Below are positions 27,171 to 37,042 of a DNA stretch of 64,000 nucleotides, piece by piece (positions within the stretch are counted from its first letter, which is position 1; every line of letters starts with the position of its first letter). The stretch lies in contig NZ_PXNQ02000002.1 in NCBI RefSeq assembly GCF_003007735.2, positions 420,677 through 484,676 on the forward strand, given 5' to 3'. The notes below the pieces were generated by a model. It was given only the letters and a program-made list of their open reading frames with translations. It had not been told where the DNA came from and did no database searches. Both the position numbers and the translations under genes were made by a program. This DNA is from Paracoccus methylarcula (lineage in GTDB: Bacteria > Pseudomonadota > Alphaproteobacteria > Rhodobacterales > Rhodobacteraceae).

Positions 27171-28729
27171 ATGGATCTGATCGACGACACTCCGGGCAAT
27201 AATGCCCATGAATTTACCGTCTCGGAACTGTCGGGTGCGGTAAAGCGCAATATCGAGGACCAGTTCGGCCGGGTCCGGGTGCGCGGCGAGATCGGCCGGG
27301 TGTCGCGGCCTTCCTCGGGGCATCTCTATTTCGATCTCAAGGATGACCGTTCGGTCCTGGCGGCGGTAAGCTGGAAAGGGCAGGCGGCCCGGCTGGCACA
27401 GCGCCCGGAAGAGGGGATGGAGGTCGTGGCCACAGGGCGGATGACCACATTTCCGGGCCAGTCCAAATACCAGTTGATCGTCGACGAGATCGAGCCCGCC
27501 GGGATGGGCGCGCTGATGGCGATGCTGGAAAAGCGCCGCAAGGCGCTGGCCGCCGAAGGCCTGTTCGACGAGGCACGCAAGCGCCCGCTGCCGTTCCTTC
27601 CACGGGTCATCGGTGTGGTCACATCGCCTTCGGGGGCAGTCATCCGCGACATCCTGCACCGGCTGCGCGACCGGTTTCCGACCCGCGTGCTGATCTGGCC
27701 CGTCGCCGTGCAGGGAGAGGGCTGCGCGCCCCAGGTGGCGGCGGCCATTCACGGCTTCAACGCCTTGCCCGAGGGCGGAGCGGTCCCGCGACCCGACCTG
27801 ATCATCGTCGCGCGGGGCGGCGGCAGTCTCGAGGATCTCTGGGGGTTCAACGAGGAAGAGGTCGTGCGCGCCGCCGCCGGCAGCGCCATCCCGCTGATCT
27901 CGCAGTAGGCCATGAAACCGATACCACGCTGATCGATTTCGCCTCGGACAGGCGGGCGCCGACACCGACGGCGGCGGCCGAGCTTGCCGTTCCGGTTCGC
28001 GCCGATCTCGCGGCGCGGCTTGCCGAGGCGGGGGCGCGCATGTCCCGGGCCAGCGGCCAGAGGATCGAGCGTCCCCGGCAAAGGTTGCGCGACCTGTCGC
28101 GGGCGATGGGGCGGCCCGCCGCGCTGACCGAGGGGGCTCGGCAGCGACTGGATCTGTGGGCTGCACGGCTGGAACCCGCGCTTCACGGACTGGTGCGGAC
28201 GAGGCGGCAGCAACTGGCGTCGCGCCCGATGCCAGCAGCGACCCTGCGCCAGTTCACCTCGGCCAAGCGGCACTTGCTGGATCGCACCGTCACCCGGCTC
28301 GAAGGGAGCCGCGAACGGCAGCTGGAACGCCGCAAGGACCGCCTGGCGCAATTACAGGAACGGCTGGACAATTCGCTGCGCCGGGTTGCGGCTGTCACTC
28401 GCCGGGCGATCGAGACGCAGTCCGAACGCCTCTCCGGGTTGGGCGCGCGGCTGGAGAATGGCGGGCGGCGCGTTATCGGCCAGCGGCGCGAGGCGCTGAT
28501 ACGGCTCGACCGGATGCGGCACACATTGGGCTATGAACAGACATTGAAGCGCGGCTTCGCCGTGGTGCATGGCGGCGGTGGCGTGGTGACATCGGCGACA
28601 GAGGCGGGCAAGCTCGCGCATTTCGAGATCGAATTCGCCGATGGGCGGATCGCGGCAGCACCGGGAAAGACCCGCCCGGATACAGGGCGCAAGCCACGGC
28701 CCGGCCCGGCCCAGGGCTCGCTTTTCTGA
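27171..28729 (+). pseudogene. xseA: Exodeoxyribonuclease VII large subunit, frameshifted as read
   Basis: The first 245 codons encode the OB-fold N-terminus ([28 protein letters not shown]) and the start of the catalytic domain ([39 protein letters not shown]) and stop at PLISQ. Restoring one G after 27902 gives [30 protein letters not shown] and a continuous 519-residue protein through the coiled-coil region to 28729. The lost segment holds the conserved GHETD motif. ExoVII degrades single-stranded DNA. Because all the rest is well preserved, a sequence error is more likely than a true null. Confidence 0.92.
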
Positions 28730-28886
28730 AACGGTTAACCTTGTTAACTGGGGATTGAAGGCGGCAATTCAAGAGGTTGTGTCCGGCCTGTGATCGCCCT
28801 AGGTTGTGCGCTGGTGCATTGGTTGTAAAGTTTTCATTTTCCATTGTGCCAATCAAATGAATTTTCTTTGAATACAGGCCTCTGGC

Positions 28887-30227
28887 ATGATCACACATAC
28901 TCGAATTCTCGTTGCTGCGTCTGCAGTTGGCGCGATGCTGTGGGCTGGGGCCGGACTGGCTCAGCAGGGTGGCGAAAAGCCTCCGCCCGCCGTCACGGTC
29001 GTGACGCTGAAGGCGCAGGACGTGACCCTGACCGCGACATTGCCCGGGCGCGTGCTGGCTTCGGCCCAAGCGGAACTGCGGCCGCAGGTCAATGGTCTCA
29101 TTACCGAACGGCTGTTCGACGAGGGCAGCGTCGTCGAGGAAGGCGATCAGCTCTACCGGATCGATCCGCGCAGTTACCAGGCCGCCGTCGCGCAGGCCGA
29201 GGCGGCGCTGGCGCAGGCAAGGGCACAGGCGGAATCCGCGCGGCGCGAGGCCGACCGGGTGGCGGCGCTGCGCGATCGCCGCGTGGCCAGCGAACAGACC
29301 CAGGACAGCGCCATCGCCGTCCGCGACGCCGCCGAGGCGGCGGTGAAGGCCGCCGAGGCGCAATTGCAGGCGGCGCAGATCGATCTTGACCGCACGGTGA
29401 TCACGGCGCCGATCGACGGGGTGATCGGTTTGGCGCAGGCATCGCAGGGGGCGCTGGTGACGGCGTCGCAAGCTGCGCCGCTGGCGGTGATCCGGCGGAT
29501 CGATCCGGTTCATGTGGACGTAACCCAATCGGCGGCCGAGATCATTCGCTGGCAGCGCCAGGGCGCTCAGGCGGCACTGCCCGAGGGGGCCGACCGCACC
29601 GTGACCCTGCATCTGGCCGATGGCACCGAATTCGAGAATACCGGCTCGCTGACCGCGGCAGAGCCGCATGTGGACGAGACCACCGGCGTCGTCACGCTGC
29701 GGATGGAATTCGCCAATTCCGACAATCTGCTCTTGCCCGGAATGTATGTCCTGGCCGAAATCCCGCAGGCGCAGTTGCAGGACGTGATCCTCGCTCCGCA
29801 GGAGGGGGTGACGCGGGATCGCCGGGGCCGTCCCGTCGCCATGATCGTGAATGACGAGAACATCGTCGAGATGCGGCAACTGGATATCGTCCAGGATCGC
29901 GGCAATTCATGGGTGGTGCGCGACGGTCTGGAAGATGGCGACCGGCTGATCGTGGCCGGATTCCAGCGCATCGGCGAGGGCATGCCGGTGACCCCCGAGG
30001 AACGCGGCGCGGAAGCCCCGGCGGATGGGGCCAAGGCTATGCAGGAGGAAGGAGCCGCTCCGGAGGCTTCGGAAGATGCCACCGGCGAAGAGCAATCCGC
30101 GGAAGGTGAGACCCCGCCCGCGGAACCTGCGGGCGAGGACGAGGAAGCCGCCGCCGGGCAGGGCGAGGCCGCCCCGACCGAACAGGCTGCCGAGGCGGCC
30201 GCCCAGGATGACGACACCGGCAACTGA
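28887..30227 (+). CDS. RND efflux periplasmic adaptor (MexA/AcrA type) with acidic tail
   Basis: 446 residues. Signal peptide 1-25 without a lipobox cysteine, so a soluble or peripherally attached adaptor. Barrel-sandwich/lipoyl halves (LPGRVLASAQAELRPQVNGLITERLFDEGSVVEEGDQLYRID and TVITAPIDGVIGLAQASQGALV), alpha-hairpin (about 95-150), beta-barrel (TLHLADGTEFENTGSLT) and membrane-proximal domain. After the normal end near residue 375 comes a low-complexity Glu/Ala/Pro tail of about 70 residues, unusual for the family. The pump gene follows after 25 bases. No outer-membrane factor gene is in the window. Confidence 0.93.
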   Translation: MITHTRILVAASAVGAMLWAGAGLAQQGGEKPPPAVTVVTLKAQDVTLTATLPGRVLASAQAELRPQVNGLITERLFDEGSVVEEGDQLYRIDPRSYQAAVAQAEAALAQARAQAESARREADRVAALRDRRVASEQTQDSAIAVRDAAEAAVKAAEAQLQAAQIDLDRTVITAPIDGVIGLAQASQGALVTASQAAPLAVIRRIDPVHVDVTQSAAEIIRWQRQGAQAALPEGADRTVTLHLADGTEFENTGSLTAAEPHVDETTGVVTLRMEFANSDNLLLPGMYVLAEIPQAQLQDVILAPQEGVTRDRRGRPVAMIVNDENIVEMRQLDIVQDRGNSWVVRDGLEDGDRLIVAGFQRIGEGMPVTPEERGAEAPADGAKAMQEEGAAPEASEDATGEEQSAEGETPPAEPAGEDEEAAAGQGEAAPTEQAAEAAAQDDDTGN

Positions 30228-30252
30228 CGGCCGGATCAGCGCGAGAGATATC

Positions 30253-33200
30253 ATGGCCCGTTTCTTCATCGACCGACCGGTATTTGCCTGGGTGATCTCG
30301 ATCATCATCATGGGGATCGGCATCCTGTCGATCATGACGCTGCCGATCGCGCAATACCCGCAGATCGCACCGCCTTCGGTAACGATCCGCGCGACCTATC
30401 CCGGCGCCTCGGCCGACACCGTTGCCAATACGGTCACGCAGGTCATCGAACAGCAGATGACCGGGCTGGACGGAATGCGCTACATGTCGTCCAACTCGAC
30501 CTCGGACGGCTCCTCCTCGACCACGCTGACCTTCGAGACCGGCACCGATGTCGATATCGCGCAGGTGCAGGTTCAGAACAAGCTGTCGCAGGCCACGCCG
30601 CTCTTGCCCGAGCCGGTGCAGAGGCAAGGCGTCAGGGTCGAGAAGGCCGCATCCGGCTTTCTGATGGTGGTCGGCCTGATCGGCGACGACAATTTCAACG
30701 CGACCGATCTGAGCGACTACATGGTCACCAACCTCGTCGACGATCTCAGCCGGGTCGAGGGGATCGGCAGCGTGCAGGTCTTCGGCGCGCAATACGCCAT
30801 GCGCATCTGGCTCGATCCCGCCAAGCTCGCCGCCTATGAACTCGCGCCATCCGATGTCGTCGCGGCGGTCTCGGCGCAGAATACCCAGATTTCCGCGGGG
30901 GCGTTCGGGGGGCTGCCCACGGTCGACGGCCAGATGCTGAACGCCACCGTCACGGCGCAATCGCTGCTGTCCACGCCCGAGGATTTCCGCCAGATCGTGC
31001 TGCGGGCCGAGGAAAACGGCGGGCTGGTCCTGTTGCAGGATGTCGCCCGGGTCGAGATCGGGGCCGAGACCTATGGCGGCGATCCGACCTATAACGGCCG
31101 TCCGGCCTCGGGCATGGCGCTCAGCCTCGCGCCGGGGGCCAATGCGCTGGACACCGCCGAGCGGGTGAAGGAGCGGATGAAGGAATTCGCGGAATTCTTC
31201 CCCGAAGGCGTCGATTACGTGATCCCCTTCGATACCGCGCCCTTCGTCGAGATCTCGATCGAAGAGGTGGTGCATACGCTGATCGAGGCCATCGTGCTGG
31301 TCTTCATCGTGATGTATATCTTCCTGCAAAGCTGGCGGGCGACACTGATCCCGACGCTTGCGGTTCCCATCGTGCTGCTGGGGACCTTCGGGATCATGGC
31401 GGCCTTCGGCTTTACCATCAACACGCTGACCATGCTGGCCATGGTGCTGGCCATCGGTCTTCTGGTCGATGACGCCATCGTCGTGGTGGAGAATGTCGAG
31501 CGGATCATGGAAGAGGAGGGGCTGTCCCCGCGAGAGGCCACGCGCAAATCCATGGGGCAGATCACCGGCGCCCTGGTCGGGATCGCGCTGGTCCTGTCGG
31601 CGGTGTTCGTGCCGATGGCCTTTTTCGGCGGCTCGACCGGGGTGATCTATCAGCAATTCGCGATCACCATCGTGTCCGCCATGGGGCTTTCCGTGGTCGT
31701 CGCGCTGACATTGACCCCGGCGCTTTGCGCTTCGATCCTGCGGCCGACCGGGCATGGCGAGAAACGCGGCTTCTTCGGCCTGTTCAATCGCGGCTTCGAC
31801 CGCACCTCGCGGGGATATACCGGCCTCGTCGGTTGGATCGTGCGCCGCCCGCTGCGGATGCTGCTGATCTATGCCGGGCTGGGCACGGTGATGGCGCTCC
31901 TGTTCCTGCGCACCCCGGAAGGCTTCCTGCCCGACGAGGACCAGGGCATCATGTTCGTGCTGATCCAGGGCCCGACCGGCGCCACCGTCGAGCGGACCGA
32001 GGCCGTGATCGACCAGGTCGAGGATTATTTCCTGAACCAGGAATCGGATTCCGTCGATTCGATGTTCGGCGTGGCGGGCTTCAGCTTTGCCGGATCGGGG
32101 CAAAATGTCGGCATGGCCTTCGTGCGGCTCAAGGACTGGGACGAGCGGCCGTCTCCGGAACAATCCGTGCAGGCCATAGCGGGCCGCGCCTTTGGGGCGC
32201 TGAGCCAGATCCGCGACGCCATGGTCTTCCCGGTCGTGCCGCCCGCGGTGATCGAACTGGGCAATGTCTCGGGCTTCGATTTCTACCTGCAGGCGCGGGG
32301 CGGGCAATCGCATGAGCAATTGCTCGAGGCACGCAACCAGTTGCTTGGCATGGCCACCGAAAGCCCGATCATCGCACAGGTCCGGCCCTCGGGGCTGGAG
32401 GATGCGGCCCAGTACCGGTTGAATGTCGATTGGCGCAAGGCCGGCGCGATGGGGGTCACGGCCACCGATGTCGCCAACCTGATGCAGATCGCCTGGACCG
32501 GGAATTACGTGAACGATTTCATCGACCGGGGACGGATCAAGAAAGTCTATGTCCAGGGCGAGGCAGAGTCCCGCTCGGTGCCGAGCGATTTCGACAAGTG
32601 GCGGGTCCGCAATGCGAATGGCGACCTGGTACCCTTCTCGAATTTCGCCAAGGGTGAATGGACCTTCGGGCCGCAGGGGCTGAGCCGCTATAACGGCGTC
32701 CCGTCGATGCAGATCCAGGGCGGTCCGATCCCCGGCGTCAGCTCCGGCGACGCGATGGCCGAGATGGAGCGGCTGGCCGGGCAGCTTCCGGCGGGTTTCA
32801 ATATCTCCTGGACCGGCCTGTCGCTGGAGGAACGCGAATCCGGCGACCAGACGACGCTGCTTTACGCGCTCTCCCTGGCGGCGGTGTTCCTGTGCCTGGC
32901 TGCGCTTTACGAAAGCTGGGCGATCCCGCTGGCGGTGATCCTGGTCATGCCCATCGGGGTCCTGGGTGCGCTGGTCGGCGCTTATCTGGGCAAGTTTGAC
33001 AATGGCGTGTTCTTCCAGGTCGGGCTGCTGACCGTGATCGGCCTGACCGGCAAGAACGCCATCCTGATCGTCGAATTCGCGCGCGAGCAGTCGCAGGCAG
33101 GGGTGCCGCTTTACAACGCCGTGGTCGAAGCCGCCCGCCAGCGCTTCCGCCCGATCATCATGACCTCGATCGCCTTTTCGCTTGGGGTTCTGCCGCTGGT

Positions 33201-33387
33201 GCTTTCGACCGGCGCGGGCGCGAATGGCCGCAATGCCATCGGCGCGACGGTGATGGGCGGAACCCTGGCGGCGACGGCCTTGGGTATCCTGTTTGCTCCG
33301 CTCTTCTTCGTGCTGATGCGCAGGCTGCTGGGCCGCAAGGACAAATGGGAAGACGACGCATCGGCGCAGGGCGAAGCCGCGCGGTGA
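30253..33387 (+). CDS. RND multidrug efflux pump (AcrB/MexB type, HAE1)
   Basis: 1044 residues from ATG 30253 (MARFFIDRPVFAWVISI, the family's standard opening). Proton-relay aspartates appear in LLVDDAIVVVENVERIMEEE on TM4; TM10 lysine region is in GLTGKNAILIVEFAREQ. Periplasmic porter domains include the hydrophobic-drug-pump pattern of HAE1 proteins. The inner-membrane trimer extrudes drugs or amphiphiles using the proton gradient together with the adaptor just upstream. A TetR-type repressor is not adjacent; the following LysR gene starts 63 bases later on the same strand. Confidence 0.95.
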   Translation: MARFFIDRPVFAWVISIIIMGIGILSIMTLPIAQYPQIAPPSVTIRATYPGASADTVANTVTQVIEQQMTGLDGMRYMSSNSTSDGSSSTTLTFETGTDVDIAQVQVQNKLSQATPLLPEPVQRQGVRVEKAASGFLMVVGLIGDDNFNATDLSDYMVTNLVDDLSRVEGIGSVQVFGAQYAMRIWLDPAKLAAYELAPSDVVAAVSAQNTQISAGAFGGLPTVDGQMLNATVTAQSLLSTPEDFRQIVLRAEENGGLVLLQDVARVEIGAETYGGDPTYNGRPASGMALSLAPGANALDTAERVKERMKEFAEFFPEGVDYVIPFDTAPFVEISIEEVVHTLIEAIVLVFIVMYIFLQSWRATLIPTLAVPIVLLGTFGIMAAFGFTINTLTMLAMVLAIGLLVDDAIVVVENVERIMEEEGLSPREATRKSMGQITGALVGIALVLSAVFVPMAFFGGSTGVIYQQFAITIVSAMGLSVVVALTLTPALCASILRPTGHGEKRGFFGLFNRGFDRTSRGYTGLVGWIVRRPLRMLLIYAGLGTVMALLFLRTPEGFLPDEDQGIMFVLIQGPTGATVERTEAVIDQVEDYFLNQESDSVDSMFGVAGFSFAGSGQNVGMAFVRLKDWDERPSPEQSVQAIAGRAFGALSQIRDAMVFPVVPPAVIELGNVSGFDFYLQARGGQSHEQLLEARNQLLGMATESPIIAQVRPSGLEDAAQYRLNVDWRKAGAMGVTATDVANLMQIAWTGNYVNDFIDRGRIKKVYVQGEAESRSVPSDFDKWRVRNANGDLVPFSNFAKGEWTFGPQGLSRYNGVPSMQIQGGPIPGVSSGDAMAEMERLAGQLPAGFNISWTGLSLEERESGDQTTLLYALSLAAVFLCLAALYESWAIPLAVILVMPIGVLGALVGAYLGKFDNGVFFQVGLLTVIGLTGKNAILIVEFAREQSQAGVPLYNAVVEAARQRFRPIIMTSIAFSLGVLPLVLSTGAGANGRNAIGATVMGGTLAATALGILFAPLFFVLMRRLLGRKDKWEDDASAQGEAAR

Positions 33388-33450
33388 CCCGGCATCGGCT
33401 TGACCCGGCCTTGCCTTTCCCGCTTGATGGCATGCGTGAAGGGAGGCAAG

Positions 33451-34353
33451 GTGATCGACAAGCTCGAGATGTTCCTGGCGGTGACCAAGGAAGGCCATTT
33501 CGGGCGCGCCGCCGCCAGCCTGGGGATCACGCAGCCGACGCTCTCGGCCGGGATCAAGCAGCTCGAGGAACAGCTTGGCGTGCTGCTGATCTTTCGCGGC
33601 TCGCGCTATGGCGGCCTGACCCCCGAGGGGCAGAGCGCGCTGATCTGGGCGCGCCGGATCGTCGGCGACACCCGGCAGTTGCGCGAGGAGATGCGGGCGA
33701 CACGGCACGGGCTGACCGGGCGGTTGCGGATCGCGGCGATTCCCACCGCGTTGACCTGGGCTGCCAAGCTCAGCGCCCGGTTCGGAGCCGCGCATCCGAA
33801 TGTCGGCTTCACGATCCTGTCGCGCACCTCGATCGACATCCTGCAGATGATCGACGATCTCGATATCGATGCCGGGATTTCCTATCTCGACAACGAGCCC
33901 CTGGGAAAGGTGAGCACAGTCCCGCTTTACGACGAGCGTTACATGCTTGTCTGTGGCGAGCAGACCGATTTCGCGAAACATGCCAGCGTGGCATGGTCCG
34001 ATCTGGACGGGCAGAGGCTTTGCCTGCTGACATCGGACATGCAGAACCGGCGGATCATCAACCGCAATCTCGCCACCGCCGGTGTGACCCCGCTGGCGAC
34101 GGTGGAATCGAGTTCGACCGTGGTCTTGGTCGCGCATGTCGTGGCGGGTGGCTGGCTGACCATCCTGCCCGAGGACATCGCGAATTTCCTGGCCCAGGGC
34201 AAGGCATTGCGGGTGGTGCCGATGCAGGGCGAGGACAGCACCCATGCCGTCGGCCTGGTCGCACCCTGGCGCGAGCCGCATACACCGGTGCTCGAAGCGC
34301 TTCTGACCGAGGCGCGGCGAATGGGCGCGCGCCGGATGCGGATGAAGGGATGA
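33451..34353 (+). CDS. LysR-family regulator, GTG start
   Basis: 300 residues. GTG at 33451 sits four bases after GGGAGG and gives the typical start VIDKLEMFLAVTKEGHFGRAAASLGITQPTLSAGIKQLEEQL. Effector domain follows (GRLRIAAIPTALTWAAKLSARF). The N-terminus resembles regulators found beside formate dehydrogenase genes in related bacteria (memory, not tested). It lies between the RND operon and the convergent modCBA operon, so either could be its target. Formate dehydrogenase needs molybdenum, which would fit the mod neighbourhood; this is inference. Confidence 0.85.
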   Translation: MIDKLEMFLAVTKEGHFGRAAASLGITQPTLSAGIKQLEEQLGVLLIFRGSRYGGLTPEGQSALIWARRIVGDTRQLREEMRATRHGLTGRLRIAAIPTALTWAAKLSARFGAAHPNVGFTILSRTSIDILQMIDDLDIDAGISYLDNEPLGKVSTVPLYDERYMLVCGEQTDFAKHASVAWSDLDGQRLCLLTSDMQNRRIINRNLATAGVTPLATVESSSTVVLVAHVVAGGWLTILPEDIANFLAQGKALRVVPMQGEDSTHAVGLVAPWREPHTPVLEALLTEARRMGARRMRMKG

Positions 34354-34438
34354 TCCCCGCCAAGCGATGGGACCGGCTTGGTGGAGATGCTTTGCCCGGG
34401 CGGTCCCCGTTCGGTTCTCGTTGCCCGGATCGTTTCCG

Positions 34439-35542
34439 TCAGGGCAGGGTGCTGCCCCCGGATTCCGCGCCTCCGATGCTCCCCGGTGCGAGTGAGACCG
34501 CCTTCAGCACCGCGTGAACCGGCTTGCCCGGTTCCAGCGCCAGCGCGCTTGCCGAGCGCCGGGTGATCCGCGCAAGCATGGCCTCGCCGCCCGCGTCGAG
34601 CCGGACGAGCATGCCGATATCCGTCTCGGTCAGGTCGCGGACAACCGCGGGCAGCACATTCAGCGCCGAGATTCTCTCGGGCCGGTCCAGGGCGATCATG
34701 ACGTCCTGCGCCAGGATCCGCAGGCGCATGACGGAGCGAGGCGGGGCCTCGACATGCGGCAGAAAGATCGTTCCGGTGGCGGTGCCAAGCCGGGTCAGAC
34801 CATCCGCCTCATGGGCCTCGATACGGGCGGTGATGATCGCCCCGGTTTCGCGCAGACCCAGAACCGGGGCGATTGCCGGATCCGACAGGATCCTTGCCGC
34901 AGGCCCCGCGCCGATAACCCGCCCCCCCTCGACCAGGACGATATTCGTGGCCAGTCGGGCGATTTCGGCCGGCGCATGGCTGACATAGAGGATCGGCAGC
35001 CCGGTCTCGTCGCGCAGGCGCTCCAGATAGGGCAGGATCTCGGCCTTGCGCGCCTCGTCCAGCGCGGCCAGCGGCTCGTCCATCAAGAGCAGGCGCGGAT
35101 CGGACAGGATCGCCCGGCCCAGGGCCACCCGCTGCCTTTCGCCCCCGGACAGGGCCACGGGTCGGCGGGTCAGCAGATGGCCGATCCCGAGCATCTCGAC
35201 GATCCGGGAAAACCCGGCCCGATCACGGCGGCCCGAGAACCAGCCCCCGTAAAGCAGGTTCTGCCGCACCGTCAGGTGGGGGAACAGCCGGGCTTCCTGG
35301 AAGACGTAACCCATTCCCCTGCGATGGGGCGGCAGGAAATGCCCGGTTCCGCTATCCGAGAGCAGCCGCCCATCCATCTCGATCCGGCCCGCATCGGGGC
35401 GCATCAGCCCGGCGACGGCATTGACGATACTGGTCTTGCCCGAGCCCGAGCGCCCGAACAGCGCGGTCACGCCGGGCGGCGCCTCGAACGCGGCATCCAG
35501 TGTAAAGGTGGGAAAATGGTGGCGGATCGCGACCGAGAGCAT
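34439..35542 (-). CDS. modC: Molybdate ABC transporter ATPase
   Basis: 367 residues. Walker A GRSGSGKT at 30-37, signature LSGGERQRVALGRA, Walker B LLLMDEPLAALD, then a C-terminal molybdate-binding TOBE (MOP) domain (ISALNVLPAVVRDLTETDIGMLVRLDAGGEAMLARIT). The MOP domain and the modB/modA neighbours fix the substrate as molybdate or tungstate. The start overlaps the modB stop by one base (ATGA-type junction). Confidence 0.95.
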   Translation of the reverse strand: MLSVAIRHHFPTFTLDAAFEAPPGVTALFGRSGSGKTSIVNAVAGLMRPDAGRIEMDGRLLSDSGTGHFLPPHRRGMGYVFQEARLFPHLTVRQNLLYGGWFSGRRDRAGFSRIVEMLGIGHLLTRRPVALSGGERQRVALGRAILSDPRLLLMDEPLAALDEARKAEILPYLERLRDETGLPILYVSHAPAEIARLATNIVLVEGGRVIGAGPAARILSDPAIAPVLGLRETGAIITARIEAHEADGLTRLGTATGTIFLPHVEAPPRSVMRLRILAQDVMIALDRPERISALNVLPAVVRDLTETDIGMLVRLDAGGEAMLARITRRSASALALEPGKPVHAVLKAVSLAPGSIGGAESGGSTLP

Positions 35543-36240
35543 CAGCGCCCCCCGATCCGGCGCGCGACCGCACGCGCCAGCCATTCCGACAGCAGCAATG
35601 CTCCCGTGGCGATAGCCACCGCGACCAGCACGAGCCGCAGCGCCGAGGCCTCGCCACCCGGGACCTGCAGGAAGGTGTAGATGGCCAGGGGCAGGGTCTG
35701 GGTCTGGCCGGGAATATTCGAGACAAAGGTGATCGTCGCGCCGAATTCCCCGAAGGCCTTGGCAAAGCCCAACACGGTTCCCGCCAGGATACCGGGCAGG
35801 ATCAGCGGCAGGGTGATCGTGGCAAAGACCCAGATGCGGTGCGCACCGAGCGTCGAGGCCGCCTGTTCAAGCCGGGGATCCACCGCCTCGATGGCCAGTC
35901 GGATGGCGCGGACCATGAGCGGAAACCCCATGATCGCAGCGGCCAGTGCCGCGCCTGTCCAGCGAAAGGCGAAGACCATTCCGAGTTGCTGGTCGAGGAA
36001 TTGTCCGACCAGGCCGCGCCGCCCGAAGGTCAGCAACAGCAGGTAGCCAGTGACGACGGGCGGCAGCACCAGCGGCAGATGCACGAGGACGTTCAGCAGG
36101 CCGCGCCCCGGAAAGCGCCAGCGCGCCAGCGCATGGGCCACGAGAAGCGCGAATGGCAGGCTGGCCAGCACCGCCACGGCCGAGACGCGCAGCGACAGGG
36201 CGACGGCCTGCCATTCATCGGGGGACAGCCAGTCATTCAT
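35542..36240 (-). CDS. modB: Molybdate ABC transporter permease
   Basis: 232 residues with five to six membrane segments. Family markers include the start DEWQAVALSLRVSAVAVLASLPFALLVAHALAR, LVLPPVVTGYLLLLTFGRRG and the cytoplasmic loop ASTLGAHRIWVFATITLPLILPGI that contacts ModC. Middle gene of modABC, three bases after the modA stop. Confidence 0.95.
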   Translation of the reverse strand: MNDWLSPDEWQAVALSLRVSAVAVLASLPFALLVAHALARWRFPGRGLLNVLVHLPLVLPPVVTGYLLLLTFGRRGLVGQFLDQQLGMVFAFRWTGAALAAAIMGFPLMVRAIRLAIEAVDPRLEQAASTLGAHRIWVFATITLPLILPGILAGTVLGFAKAFGEFGATITFVSNIPGQTQTLPLAIYTFLQVPGGEASALRLVLVAVAIATGALLLSEWLARAVARRIGGR

Positions 36241-36243
36241 GGA

Positions 36244-37002
36244 TCAATTCAGTACCGTGAAACCGTGCCGGGCGAAAATCGCCGCCGCCGCCTCTCCCGA
36301 CAGGGCGTCGAGAAAGGCGCGGTCGGCCTGATCCCCGGTATGGGTCAGCAGCGCTGCGGGATAGATGATCGGGGGATGGCTGCTTTCGGGGAATTCTCCG
36401 GCCACGGTGACATTGTCTCCGGCGAGAGCATCGCTTGCATAGACGATTCCGAAAGGGGCCTCGCCGTTTGAGACCAGGGCCAGCGCCGCCCGGACATTAT
36501 CCGTCTGCGCGACATTCTCCGCGACCGCATCCCACAATCCGAGATGTTCCAGCGCGGCCTTGCCATATTGCCCCGCCGGTACGGATTGCACCAGTCCCAT
36601 GGCCAGCCGCCCGCCGTCCAGAAGCGCCGGCAGATCGGTTCCGGGACCGATCTCGACCCTGGGCTGTTCCGAGTCATTCGCGATCAGGACCAGCCTGTTG
36701 CCCAGGATGTCGCGCCGTCCCTCCCTGGCCACAAGCCCGGCGTTTTCGATCTCGTCCATCCATTGGAGATTGGCCGAGATGAACAGGTCCGCCGGTGCCC
36801 CGGCAAGGATCTGCTGGGCCAGCTTGCCCGAACCCGCATAGGAAATCGCCACGTCATTCCCGGTATCGGCGCGAAACCCGGCTGCCATTTCGTCCAAAGC
36901 GCTTTTCAGCGAGGCTGCAGCGAAGACGACGATCTCTTCCGCAGGGGCGGGGGTGGCGGCCAGCAGCGTCACGGGCAAGAGCATGGCGCGGATGAAATGC
37001 AT
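36244..37002 (-). CDS. modA: Periplasmic molybdate-binding protein
   Basis: 252 residues from ATG 37002 with a signal peptide (MLLPVTLLAATPAPAE). Oxyanion-binding features of ModA: VFAAASLKSALDEMAAGF, YAGSGKLAQQILAGAPADLFISAN, and QSVPAGQYGKAALE. It captures molybdate for ModBC, feeding molybdopterin enzymes. First gene of the operon. A 24-base palindrome just upstream is a candidate ModE-type operator. A long in-frame upstream extension is rejected because it would bury both the operator and the signal peptide. Confidence 0.95.
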   Translation of the reverse strand: MHFIRAMLLPVTLLAATPAPAEEIVVFAAASLKSALDEMAAGFRADTGNDVAISYAGSGKLAQQILAGAPADLFISANLQWMDEIENAGLVAREGRRDILGNRLVLIANDSEQPRVEIGPGTDLPALLDGGRLAMGLVQSVPAGQYGKAALEHLGLWDAVAENVAQTDNVRAALALVSNGEAPFGIVYASDALAGDNVTVAGEFPESSHPPIIYPAALLTHTGDQADRAFLDALSGEAAAAIFARHGFTVLN

Positions 37003-37018
37003 CGGTATGTCCGTCTTT

Positions 37019-37042
37019 CGATATGTTCGTATGAATATATCG
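37019..37042. promoter_or_regulatory. Candidate Mo-box (ModE/MopR-type operator) before modA
   Basis: The halves CGATATGTTCGT (37019-37030) and ATGAATATATCG (37031-37042) form a near-perfect dyad, 20 of 24 positions matching their own reverse complement. It ends 17 bases before the modA ATG, where a bound repressor would block transcription. Known Mo-boxes are long AT-rich dyads with CG-flanked TATA-type arms, which this resembles. No modE or mop gene is in the window. Confidence 0.6.

Noticed and set aside
28734..28748. GTTAAC-CTT-GTTAAC repeat before the RND adaptor as an operator
   Set aside because: Short and made of a common six-base palindrome; no regulator gene adjacent to support it.
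30037..34281. Very long open frame (over 1400 codons) antisense to the RND pump and LysR gene
   Set aside because: Rich in His, Arg, Asp, Gly and Pro in the way GC-rich antisense frames are; no domain recognised; fully covered by two strong genes on the other strand.
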